From positions 2,728,001 to 2,792,000 of the forward strand of contig JAWWNJ010000002.1 of assembly GCA_037176885.1 (NCBI GenBank): DNA of 64,000 nucleotides. The letters run 5' to 3'. This DNA is from Favolaschia claudopus (Eukaryota; Basidiomycota; Agaricomycetes; Agaricales; Mycenaceae). Under the pieces are notes generated by a model. That model did no database searches. It was not told the DNA's origin and saw only the letters and a list, made by a program, of their open reading frames with translations. The position numbers and the translations under genes were made by a program. Below are positions 23,006 through 33,135 of the stretch, piece after piece. Every line of letters begins with the position of its first letter. Within the stretch, counting starts at the first letter, position 1.

Positions 23006-23713
23006 ATGGGACGCAGCGCAAAACACCTTACCTTGCTCGAAAGAGCTTCAGCAAGCCGAGAAAGCACTTCTAAATACAGTACAAGCCCACAGTGAGTGCA
23101 CTCCATGCTTAGGATGACCATTGTGTTCAGAAAACGAATCAGCGGTCGTGCCAATCGCACAGCGTCGAAACAGCAAGCCCGCCGGCGTAGAGCAGCAAAA
23201 CCGTCTCTCTCTCTCCCAAATCTCTTGCATGGTATTCCACCCCCCACCGAGCGCATGCTCGATCTTCGCGACCAACCTCTCCCCCTCGACTCGCCGCTCT
23301 TTGCGCAAGCTTTGCGTTCTGCTGACGCACTCGATGAAAGCGATCTCGGGCGTTGGAAAGCCGAACCACCCTTTGAAGAGGACGGGGATCTGATGGATCC
23401 TCATTCTGACGGATATCTCAGGTTCACGAAGTCATTGTCGGAGGTTCTACACGGGGTGCGAGTACGGGAACAGCGCTTGCGAGACACAAGCCTGCAGGAG
23501 GAAGTGGCTAGGAAGGGACTGCAGACTGTAGTCTGCTCTATCCAAGCGGAGGTTAGGGAATTGTTGCGCTGCTGGGACCGCGTCGACAAGTTAATCCGTG
23601 CGCAGTTTTACCATCCTTTTCATCAGTCCCGCGAGTTCGCGATGCTCGAGCATTACCTTCAATGGCTTGCGCGCTCAATCTGCCATTTTTGCTACCTTGA
23701 ATTCTTACAGTAA
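23006..23713 (+). CDS. KDZ-element small basic protein (222 aa)
   Basis: The only plus-strand gene of the element. Two exons (23006-23091, 23131-23713) join in phase; the 39-nt intron is short but has GTGAGT and CAG borders. The protein starts MGRSAKHLTLL and continues with a strongly basic stretch (KQQARRRRAAK), then IPPPTERMLDLRDQPLPLDS, an acidic-aromatic segment (DESDLGRWKAEPPFEED) and a helical C-terminal half. No enzyme motif is visible. Its position between the transposase and the accessory gene and its orientation suggest a conserved part of this element type. If the intron is not used, translation could begin at the ATG at 23105 in the same frame. Confidence 0.65.
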
Positions 23714-24060
23714 TACTACAAACTACGAGTGAATGTACAATTACAATGTTTTGCAACGAAATTGTTCCTTTTTGTGTGAAATATTCATTCATTGAGACTT
23801 TAGAAAGTGTTCATTGACTAGGAAGATACAACCAACGACATACAGCAAGGAGAAAAGGGAGCAATAACCCGGGGTGTAAGAAAAGACATAAAAAACGGCC
23901 TCCGTCACCGTTGTCACGGCCTCCAAAATGGCCTACGCCGCCTCCGGGCCGGCCTCCGCTGCCTCCGACATGGCCTCCGTCGCTCTTCGAGATGGCCTCC
24001 GTTGCTCTGCGAGACGGCCTGCGTCAGTCTCAATCAACGTCGTAGAGAGTCTATGACTTA
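23714..24060. repeat. GGCCTCCG-rich spacer between convergent KDZ genes
   Basis: The spacer lies between the small gene (+) and the transposase (-). From about 23895 to 24025 the motif GGCCTCCG or GCCTCCG recurs roughly every 12-25 bases in varied contexts. No gene is present. Confidence 0.7.
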
Positions 24061-27000
24061 CTAAGAGATTGGCAGCGTTTCGATGTGCTTGCGGAGCACA
24101 TGGCGCACCCAGGGGACATCGACATTAGCCATCTGAATATCTTGATTACCGCGCATGAACGCTGCCATCATGCTTAACACCCAGACCCCACAATCGTAAT
24201 CGTTGTGCTGCCGCGGCTCTCCCTGAAAAGATATCAGGACCTACACAAGATTCAGGGAAGATAGATAGATATACATACCACCTTGAATAAAGGACGTGCA
24301 CTCCATTTTTCGTCTGGATCTTCCGTTGAAATATGCAACTGGTGCTTGTTGCGATTTGCCAGAACAACGAGTCGTGCTATAAGGAGCATGACATCCTAAA
24401 TGCAAGTAAGTCGAATATCTCAAGACCGAGACATAGGCGTGAGCAGTACTTACACGCAGATCTTGCCGCCAACCGCCTCTGGATGCCAAACTGTCGAAGA
24501 AGAGCAGCTCACGGGTGGGGATCACAACTACACAAAGAACCCAATGCTCCTGCCGCGGTCTATGAATTGGAATCAGCCACAATGGCTTGTTCCAGTATTC
24601 GGTAGGCGAGATGTGACGCCACATGTCTGGGTCTGACCCTTTGAAATGAACCCGCCCCAAATCGTATGTGCTGAGAACTGCACATTGATTTGCAGATGCC
24701 TGGACGGGCGAATGCGGCGCACAGAAAATATTGAGGAGAGATCTTGCAGCGCCGTTGAGTCCGAAGCCAGTGAGGCGACCGGTAGTGATGGTGAAGGGGT
24801 ATAGATCACCCACAGTGATTTGCAAGGGACGGCGGCCGGGGCGGACGACGTAGTGGATGAAGTCCCCAGGCGTGGCGATGAATCTGAGCGTGTGGTTGCG
24901 AGCGTCTAGGTCCGTAGCAAAATTGGTATCAATACGATCTGGAATCTAAAATAACGATTGCGCTCAGTGGATAGGTGTTACGAAGAGAGAAGGATTGACC
25001 TTAAATTCCCACTGTACATCAAGAATGTCCGGGGATGTCTCCACAACTGATGTCTCCACCTCGGCTTCATCGTCTGAGTTGTCGAAAATCTGTTCGATTA
25101 TTTCAACCTCTTCGTCGTCTGACGTGTCGCCTGTGTCAGGGTCGGGGCCCCCGTCGCCACCCTGCACAGGGAAATCAACGTCTTCGAGGAGTTCATCTTC
25201 ATCGACAAGAACGGAGACTCGTGCGATTCGTTGCAGCGGAGGCGTCGAGACATGGGGAAGCTGTGGAAGCGGAGGCGTTGAGATGCTGATGAAAGGGTCG
25301 GATGGGTCGCTAGCAACAGGGAGTGACACATGGTTTGATCGTTGGTCGACATGAGGGGCAATAGAGGGTGCGACGGAGGCCGAAACGAAGGGTGTGACAG
25401 GTGTCACGCCTCTGGCGGAGGCTACGGAGGCGCGCACGGAGGCCGTCGAACTCGTGATTACACGGTTGTTGATATCCTGAGGGCGTAAAAACGGTGTCCA
25501 TTGATGATCCAGATCTGAGAGCTCCGACTGCCTCTGCAAAAGAAAGAAGGACAGCCAAGAGTCGGAGGAATCTGTGCAAGTTAGTATTCGATCCTTGCTG
25601 GAAAAAACAACTTACTATCTACTAATTCAATACCCCGCCTGATAATGTCTTTCTCCTCGGTAAGCCAGCGCCGCATGTTGTCTCGCTCTAGATTGAGGCG
25701 GATAACTTCTTCAGCACATCGATCCAGAACATGGAGGCTCCGGATGCCGTCGCGAACGTCTTCATCGTTGAGCCAGCGAGGTATTGGCCCTTCGGAGGGA
25801 GTAATCCATACGTCCTCATGGAGAGTTGGGTCGTTTCTGAGACCATTTAGCTGAGTTGAAAGGGGGGAAGGGATAGGTATCGATGAATTCGGAGGCGAAA
25901 GCTTTTCAAGGGTTGCGCAGCCTGCATTAAATTTATTGATGGCCTTCAGCAGGGCGGGCTGCCGTTTAGTGATCGCCTTTCGTGTGACTTGGTGTAGCTT
26001 GGTGCCCAATGCCTCTCGCCTTCCTGAGACGGCACGATCCAGTGTCTCCCATTCCATGAACGAGCCGATTGCACGCTTGCGGATGTTGATCTTCAAATCA
26101 CGCAACAAGAGAAGAGTTTGGGCGAACTCCAGCGGGAAACTGCGCAGCTCTGGGAAGGATTCGTGAATGTTGAGAGAACCATAGAGGGCCTCCGCCTCTT
26201 CGCTGAGACGCTCGTGGGTAACCTCGAGACCATGGAGGATCTTCAAGGAGCCTGCAGAAGCCCCTGTGCCTTTGAGGGTCGTCTTTGTATCTTCTATTGC
26301 CTTCTCGACGGCGTCAATCTGAGTTTGAAGAGAAAGCACTTTGTCGAGCTCTCGGCGGAGACGGGCTGGGGCATCTGCAGATAAGTCAGACCAAAATCGA
26401 TTGAATAAAAAATGGATCGGAATGAGCGACTCACGAGCACGGATGGACGTCTGCGCTACCTTTTGTGCTGCCCATTGAGTGCGAAGCTCAGTGTCAGTTA
26501 CCTGGCATTCGTCCACGACTTTGGAGGCGGCACGGTATTTAGATGTAAGATTCTTCTGTTGTTGGCGGTGGATCCAACCTCCAAGCCCGGCAAGACCCTC
26601 ATTTGCTACAAAGTCAGCGTATTGGTCGAGCATCCATATACGCCGAGAACTCTACAAGCAATGAGTGCTTGTGAAGAATTAAACAGTGATCACTCACCCA
26701 TTGTGTTCTGGTCAACGGGATCAATTTGCGTATCCGCGACCAGAACCGTTCCACGCCTTCATGATCCGAGAGGCCCATCCCAACGCGAAATCTCGGGCTG
26801 TACACCAGCTGGCACGCCCATTGATGCCCATAGGCATGCATCCCATTAAGAACAAAGGCGACGCGGCTGCGCACGGAGGGGCTGACGATGGGATACTTCA
26901 AACGATGGTCAGACGGAGGCGGAGGCGGAGACGGAGGCTCACCAAATTAAGACTGTGATCTGTAATACAGGCCACATCATATGCCTGCCAAATTGTCGCG

Positions 27001-28775
27001 GTCTCCGGAAGCATCCTGAGAACCTCTTCAAGCATCGCTATGATATAGCATTGCTGCTCGCCAGGTGTATCAATGTTGGCAAGGACGATGGGCTGGCCAT
27101 GGCGGCAGGTCATCACAAACACCCCGCTTGCGTCATAGCGATCCGCCTTACTCTTCTTTTTCTTCTCATTGGCAGCCTCCCAAGACTCCTCACACAAATC
27201 AATGACCTCTTGCGGCACCGAGCGTTTGGGGTTGGCAATCGGCGACTTCCGTGCATTCGCAAGCCTTCTCTTAACAGCGTCAACAGTTGCCTTGGGAAGA
27301 AAACGATCTGCATCATATGATATGGGTCCGTCGCCCGCGTTCTTCACGTGGACGTAGCTGTAACATCCATCTGCCCCAAATTGACAATCCCCTCCTCTGC
27401 AAACACAGGCGTTAGAATCTATAACATGCAAGCGAGAATGAACGTACTCAGATAATGGCCGACCCCAACGAGTTAAATTAAAGCATGCCGGACATCGCTG
27501 GATTAGCGTCCGGTGTGCGCGATTTGAAGCAGAGGCCGAGGCCGAGGCCTGAGGTGTTGGCTGAGGCAAAGAGGTGGATGTATTGGGAGGGAAAGCGGGG
27601 GTGGAGGCAGAGGTGGAGGTGGAAGTGGAAGTGGAGGCCGACGAGGTCGATACAGGCAAGGGATTCAACGCGGACGCCCCCGCGGAGGCCGGAACGGAGG
27701 CCGACACGGAGCCTCCGCCAGCAGTGGAGGTCAAGTTTCTCTGAGCCTCCTGCTGCCGTATCGACAGCTCTGCACGCATGAGGGCCGCTTCCACTCTCCT
27801 CTGTATGCGAACACGGAGATTACCGGACCATTGAACGGCTTGAATCAGGAGCCGCCGAAAGGGATCTACACTCTGTTCTTCTGTTTGTGACTGCCCACGG
27901 TAAGGTCAGTAAAGAAACCCAAAACAATCAAGACAAACGCACCCCAGTCGTCATTACTTTGAAGCCCCTCCGTTCATAGACTGTATGCAGCGCCGCAGCG
28001 AGAGCAGTCACCGCGTCGCACGAACGCTCAAATAGTGCCCGATAGAAGTCGAGGAGGTCGTAGGAAACACCAGTCTTTGGCCGGGTGGGGGACGCAGGGA
28101 AAACACCGTGTTCTACAAGCAGTACAGCGACTGGCTTGCATGGGCAAGTGGTTACCGAAACATATTGGATGACTGATCGCTAAGTTAGACTCGGAAAGGC
28201 GCAGAATTATATCGAGAGTATAACTCACAGGTAGAATACAGACATTTGATGTTGTGGACTGTCGTAGGGCCATTGCAGGATGTTGTACACTGATATACGA
28301 GGGCCGAAGGAATAGGGTCGCGTTGCCGACCATGTGTACGCTCGTAGTACTGAGACCAAGGAACCTCGAGCAGGGGAAGAAGGCGGTTCCAGGAGTCATT
28401 GAGTCGAGCATGGGCGGCATCGGTAATCGAAAGGCGGGTACGAGGAGGTACCGAAGGCGGCGGAGGCCTCGATGGTGTAGACGGAGGCTGATCTGGTGGA
28501 TCCACGTCCATCCAGGGGTCCATCTGCACGTCAGGGCTTGTAGACGCATCGGGTATGGGACCAGGGGCACCAGCTGGTGGTCTTGAAGGGGTCTCTCCGC
28601 GTAAAAGCGCGTCGAGTTTGTCGGAAACGCGCGCGTGTCGCTGCGCCGCTCCTAGGTCCGTGACCTTCCGCTTCTTGCGCGCATCGTTAGACTTGACCGG
28701 ACTGGTGAAGTGGCTGCCGAAACCGGAGGACGAGGCGGCTTGGTGAGCGCGTACGGACCGCTTGATTCTGGCCAT
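24061..28775 (-). CDS. KDZ transposase fused to a C-terminal Ulp1-like cysteine protease
   Basis: Eleven exons join in phase to 1395 residues: 28229-28775, 27943-28172, 27448-27890, 26943-27396, 26698-26895, 26435-26651, 25616-26374, 25000-25571, 24454-24945, 24282-24395, 24061-24222. The order is a basic disordered start, then a Cys cluster (about 140-235) resembling the CxC domains of KDZ transposases. The KDZ RNase H-like core has RCPACF, GADGCYSYVHV (about 415), VFVMTCRHG, NIDTPGEQQCY, YDVACITDHS and GMGLSDHEGVERFWSR (about 595). A long helical region ends SWLSFFLLQRQSELSDL. An acidic linker is followed by a C48-type protease with catalytic His in EHW (~1274), Asp in FFDS (~1291) and Cys in DYDCGVWV (~1353). 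The three acidic residues in the core fit a DDE-type transposase. The protease role (processing or SUMO removal) is inference. Confidence 0.92.
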
Positions 28776-28853
28776 GAAAAAGGCGGAGGCCAAGCGAGGT
28801 CACGCGTTAGCAACCCCAATTTAGATTGATCGTATATACTAATTCGGTACATA

Positions 28854-28960
28854 TCGTAATTCGCCTCCTACGTAGGCCCGCTCTTTGAGAGGGGTTCTAC
28901 TGTACGCTTTAACCCTTCTCCGAGGGGCTTTAGGTAAGCAAAACCTAGGTGCCTTAGGTG
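28854..28960 (-). repeat. KDZ right terminal inverted repeat
   Basis: The reverse complement begins CACCTAAGGCACCTAGGTTT and matches 17162-17268 with four mismatches over 107 bp. Weaker matching extends inward to about 28793. Confidence 0.93.
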
Positions 28961-28968
28961 CGACATCA
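28961..28968. repeat. Target-site duplication, right copy (8 bp)
   Basis: CGACATCA immediately follows the right inverted repeat, identical to 17154-17161. Confidence 0.9.
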
Positions 28969-29798
28969 TTTGAAGCTGCGAGCTTCCGAAACTCATCAAC
29001 ACCGATGGTGGCCGTTTGAGCTTACCGGCGTTCAATAATTTTACCCTTGATTAAAGGGCTTCTGCATCTGACAAAGAGTCGCTTTGTTCTCGGGGAAGGG
29101 ACGGTGTCAACTACGGCTCAGATACTTAGCTTAGCAAGTAACATCTGCCGTCCTCATGGGCGGCAGCAGCTGCAGTCCTGTCGTCCTGACTATCGCGAGT
29201 CCCATCCCGTTTCGATGCAAGAGATCATTAAACGTTTTCTGCAGTTTCACTATGCGCCCATTTCAGGACGCATAAAACGCGGTCATCTCCATTATTTCCT
29301 TTTTTGGGTCGATGGACGAGTGTGTTCCAAATCGGGTTCGCACGTCGGACGATTCCGGCACGCAGAGGCTCTGCAGATGACTGAGAGTCTGAAGGTCCAG
29401 ACTGCGGGGGGGGGAGCTCAGTAAGCCGCAAAACAAAGATTGTGCAAGTGCGCATACAGTCGGGTAACCAATTCTACTCATGGTGCTCGGGCACAAGTCG
29501 GGGAATAAGCATTCACCGCATCTGCATCGAGTCTTGACATGCAAATCGAAATTCAGGCCTGGGCACATCCAAGTGAAATGCAGATGTGTATTTCCAGGCA
29601 ACAAACACAATACAAAAGATGTGGCTACGACTACCTAAATAATATGCGCTATGTACTGACTACGTGATTGAGGGGTAACAAGAGGACAAGAGACAGAGGG
29701 GGGGATGGAAAGCATTGAGGAATACGCGGGGAGGATATGGATAGAAAAGCGACAAACAGAGATCGAGTAGAACACCCATGCAGAACACCCTTACTAAC
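28969..29798. other. Intergenic region between the transposon and NUP98
   Basis: This is host sequence that adjoined 17153 before the insertion, and the 3' flank of NUP98. Open frames on both strands lack coding character. Nothing was recognised. Confidence 0.5.
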
Positions 29799-32700
29799 TC
29801 AAAAGTGATCCACAGTGAACGTCCACTCGCCCTTCGCCAAATCAAACCCATCAAAGTTCGTATCCTTCATATTCTTCAGCCTCTTCAAATGCTTCACCGC
29901 GCTCGGATGCGTCGCATCCTTAATCGGTTCCCTCGTCGCCTTATCCACCGCCCAGCACCTCAACAACGAAATCTTCGCACGCACATTCAACCCCGACCCC
30001 GGCGGCGGCTTATCCACCTCATCGCTATCCGGATACACACTGCACTCCTTATCATCGAACCGCACGACCTCCCCAAGCAGCGCACCGAGCTTCGGCAGCC
30101 CTGTCAGATCCACAGGCTCCATAAAGTGGATTTCGCCGTAGCCCACCCGGCCAACAACGAGGTCCGGGAAAGACGACAGTTTCTCGTACCCTGCCTGTCG
30201 CAGCGTCGCGAGATCAGGCCGCACCCAGTATTCTCCTTCTTCCGGGTTCGAAGATGAACCAGAAGGCTCGTCCGTATCGTTTTGCGGCGGCGGATGTTGC
30301 GCGGTAAATCGATTTGCAGGCGGACGCGGCGCTGGCGTCGGCGAGTCCATGGGTCGAGAAGCGATCAACGCTGCGGCGCCCTCCTTCTCGCGTGCCGCGA
30401 TCCCGAGTGCGGGGCTGAATGTAACCTTGCCTCTTGGTGCGCCCGGGGACGCAGAGACCGACTTGCTGAACAGTTGTTCCGGTTCGACCTTTTTGTCAAG
30501 TATGAGTTTCTTGACGCTATGTTTTGAGCCGCTGCCCAACGACGGGCTCGAACTGCGTATCATCGAGTCGGGGGAGATCCCGCGTGAGAGAGACAATACA
30601 CCGGGTTTCCCGTTCGTCAACGACATATTCGAAAACGCAAACGGATTGCCGGGAGAGCCGTGAGTGGTCGTGGTCGAGGTTCCGAAGCCACGCAACTTAG
30701 AAGAAGCGGGTGTATAACTGAGTCCGACACGAGGGATCGGAGAACGCGTCGGCACATCGACGAAGAAAGGCACCTTCTTTTTCGGGGATTGCTCGAGATT
30801 TACGGCGTGTGGCCCAGGGGGGAGCATCGAAAACAAGTCGGTGGCGATAGGTTGCGCGATGGACGCAGTGAGTGTTCCTTGCGCGCCAGCGTTGCTTGCA
30901 GTGGCAGCAAACATAGTGTTGGAGTTGTTGAAGCCTCCGAACATTGAAGACGACTGCCCTAAAGGAGGCGCAAGAGGTTTGGGAGCGTTGTTTCCACCAA
31001 ATAGACTTCCGCCCAAGGCTGGTTGTTGTTGCTGATTTTGTTGACCAAGGCTGTTTCCGAAGATGGAAGTATTGGTCGCAGGAGCAACATTGTTTGTCGA
31101 GGCGCCCATTGAAGGAAAGAGAGGGGCAGCGGGTTTGGGCCCAAAAAGGGACGGTTGTTGCTGCTGCTGCTGTTGGTTGTTCGCGCCGAATGCATTGCCA
31201 CCGAACAATGGGTTGGGGTTTGCAGCGTTTGCACCACCGAATACTGGGATCAAAGGTGAGCAAAAGAAAACGACGGTTGGAGAAGAGTAGTTACGAGGGT
31301 TGGGATTCGCAGGCTGCTGCTGCTGTTGAGCGTTATTGTTACCAAAACCGAAACTGTTTTGCTGTGCGGCTGGTTGTTGTTGTTGCGAGTTTCCAAAAAT
31401 GTTCGAACCGCCAAAGGCATTTTGAGCGGGCTGAGCTGGCTGGCCGAAGAGGCTGGTTTTTGGCGCGTTATTGGCGGCATTGTTACCTATGAAGAGATCA
31501 GCGCCAGAGTCGCGACATGAGCGAAGCTTCTTACCGAAACCGAAAGACGTTGCTGCCGGCTGTGCTGTGTTCGTTCCAAACACGTTTGTCTGGGCAGGCT
31601 GCGCCGTATTCCCGCCTAACGGATTAGCGGTATTGTTGCCAAACACGCTACTGCCGCCTGCAGGAGTATGAGTTGGGATATGATACGATGAGAAATGACT
31701 GACCGAAAGCACCGAAAGGCTTCGGCGCGTTATTGGTGTTGTTGCCAAACGCGTTCGTCGTGCCACCACCAAATATGCCGGACTGTTGTGGTTGTTGTTG
31801 TTGAGGCTGCTGCTGGCCAAATGCACCGAACCCCGATGCCGGTTGCTGTTGCTGCTGTTGAGGCTGACCAAACGCGCCGAATGCAGGCGCCGGAGCAGCA
31901 GCTGGTGCAGGATTACCGAAGGCACCAAAACCGGATGTCGGTTGTGCAGTGGTGTTTCCGAAGACAGAGGTCTGCTGCTGGGCAGGCTGCGCTTGGCCGA
32001 ATACATTGTTGGCTGGCTGCTGCACACCGAACGTTGCAGATTGCCCAAAGGCACCGGCAGTCTTCCTCCCCTGAGCATAATCCTGGAATCGAATTTCCTA
32101 GATGACAGTGCGTCAATCATCACGAACGGAAAACGAAAAAAGACCCGGAATTGAACACTCACTTCGAATGAAGTGCCTCGATAAGCAGGTATGCAAGAGA
32201 TGGATTGATAGTGGTTGGTCATGGTAGGTTGCGCAGAATCCTTTTCAGTGTAGGGCGCGTATGGGGGATTTGAGCTTCCAGTCGTCACTGGTGCTACATT
32301 CTCGGTGGCTAACATGGAATGAGAAATAGGAAAAGCAAAACAAGAGAAGAGAAAACGCACCAGTTGCGGCCGCTCCAAACGCGCCGGTCGTTGCAGGTTT
32401 TCCAAAAATCGGGTTGGGTTGACCAAACGCAGAGGTATTGTTGTTTGCAGGCTGGCCAAAAGCATTCCCTGCGGTGTTACCACCAAAAGCGTTGCCGCCA
32501 CCACCAAAGGCGTTGTTCGTCCCACCACCGAACGCGCCAAACCCGGTCGCAGGCTTCGCTCCGCCAAACATGGGGTTCGCTGCGGGTGCCTGCGCATTAT
32601 TAGCGCCACCAAACGCGCCTGGAGACGATTAGTTTGCGATTCAAGATAAAGAAAAAAACGACGATACCGAAACCACCACCAGTATTGGTACTTGTGCTCG

Positions 32701-32917
32701 CGCCAAGATTTCCAAACATAGGGTTCGTTTGTGGCTGCTGTTGTGCATTTTGACCAAAAGCACCGGTGCCCGAGCCAAAAGCTTGTATGGTGGTTAGTCC
32801 TACTGGCGATTGACGCGAGATTGAAGACGAACCAGGAGCACCGAATGCTGAGGGTTGCCCAAACGCGGATGGTTGCTGCTGGTTTTGCTGGTTATTGCCC
32901 CAGGTAGAACCGAACAT
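29799..32917 (-). CDS. NUP98: Nucleoporin Nup98-like (FG/GLEBS/autoproteolytic domain)
   Basis: A nuclear pore protein that forms the FG permeability barrier and binds Gle2/Rae1. About eight exons and roughly 900 residues. FG repeats, many Gln/Asn-rich, fill the first 500 residues. The GLEBS-type Rae1-binding segment YQSISCIPAYRGTSFE, continuing EIRFQDYAQGRK across an intron, lies near 32080-32220. The C-terminal autoproteolytic domain follows (GEYWVRPDLATLRQ, DLVVGRVGYGEIHFMEPVDL, NVRAKISLLRCWAVDK). The protein ends EWTFTVDHF and stops exactly where Nup98-Nup96 precursors are cut (HF then S). A 51-nt in-frame intron near 32786-32836 can be read through. It is divergent from the polymerase I gene, with a shared promoter of about 220 bp. 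Confidence 0.93.
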
Positions 32918-33135
32918 GGTGGCAGGAAGAGAAACGGATTAACGGACGTCCCTCTGGCCAGTTGACTTGAAAGCCAAATGCTATTGCTGACTCATCAAGG
33001 ACACCGCCACGGTAACACGCCAGTCATTCCGGCACCGCCACTCCATATTCGGACCCGTCAAAACATGTCACAAGTCACATTCGGCCGGACCGTGAATGCC
33101 GGTTTCCCACACAAAAGTTTTGCGTTTTGCAACTC

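Larger units (their letters stand above)
17162..28960. mobile_element. Complete KDZ-superfamily DNA transposon (11,799 bp)
   Basis: The element is bounded by long terminal inverted repeats and a perfect 8-bp target duplication. It carries three genes: a 1388-aa accessory gene (17689-22065, -), a 222-aa gene (23006-23713, +) and a KDZ transposase fused to a Ulp1-type protease (24061-28775, -). It sits between RCF2 and NUP98 and does not break a recognised gene. The transposase frame has no stops after splicing and only four mismatches separate the 107-bp repeats, so the insertion looks young. KDZ elements are expanded in Agaricomycetes, where some families carry TET/JBP dioxygenase genes; none was found here. 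Confidence 0.93.

Noticed and set aside
17162..28960. Helitron or Starship-type cargo element
   Set aside because: Long inverted repeats, an 8-bp duplication and a KDZ transposase rule out a Helitron, and no tyrosine recombinase was seen.
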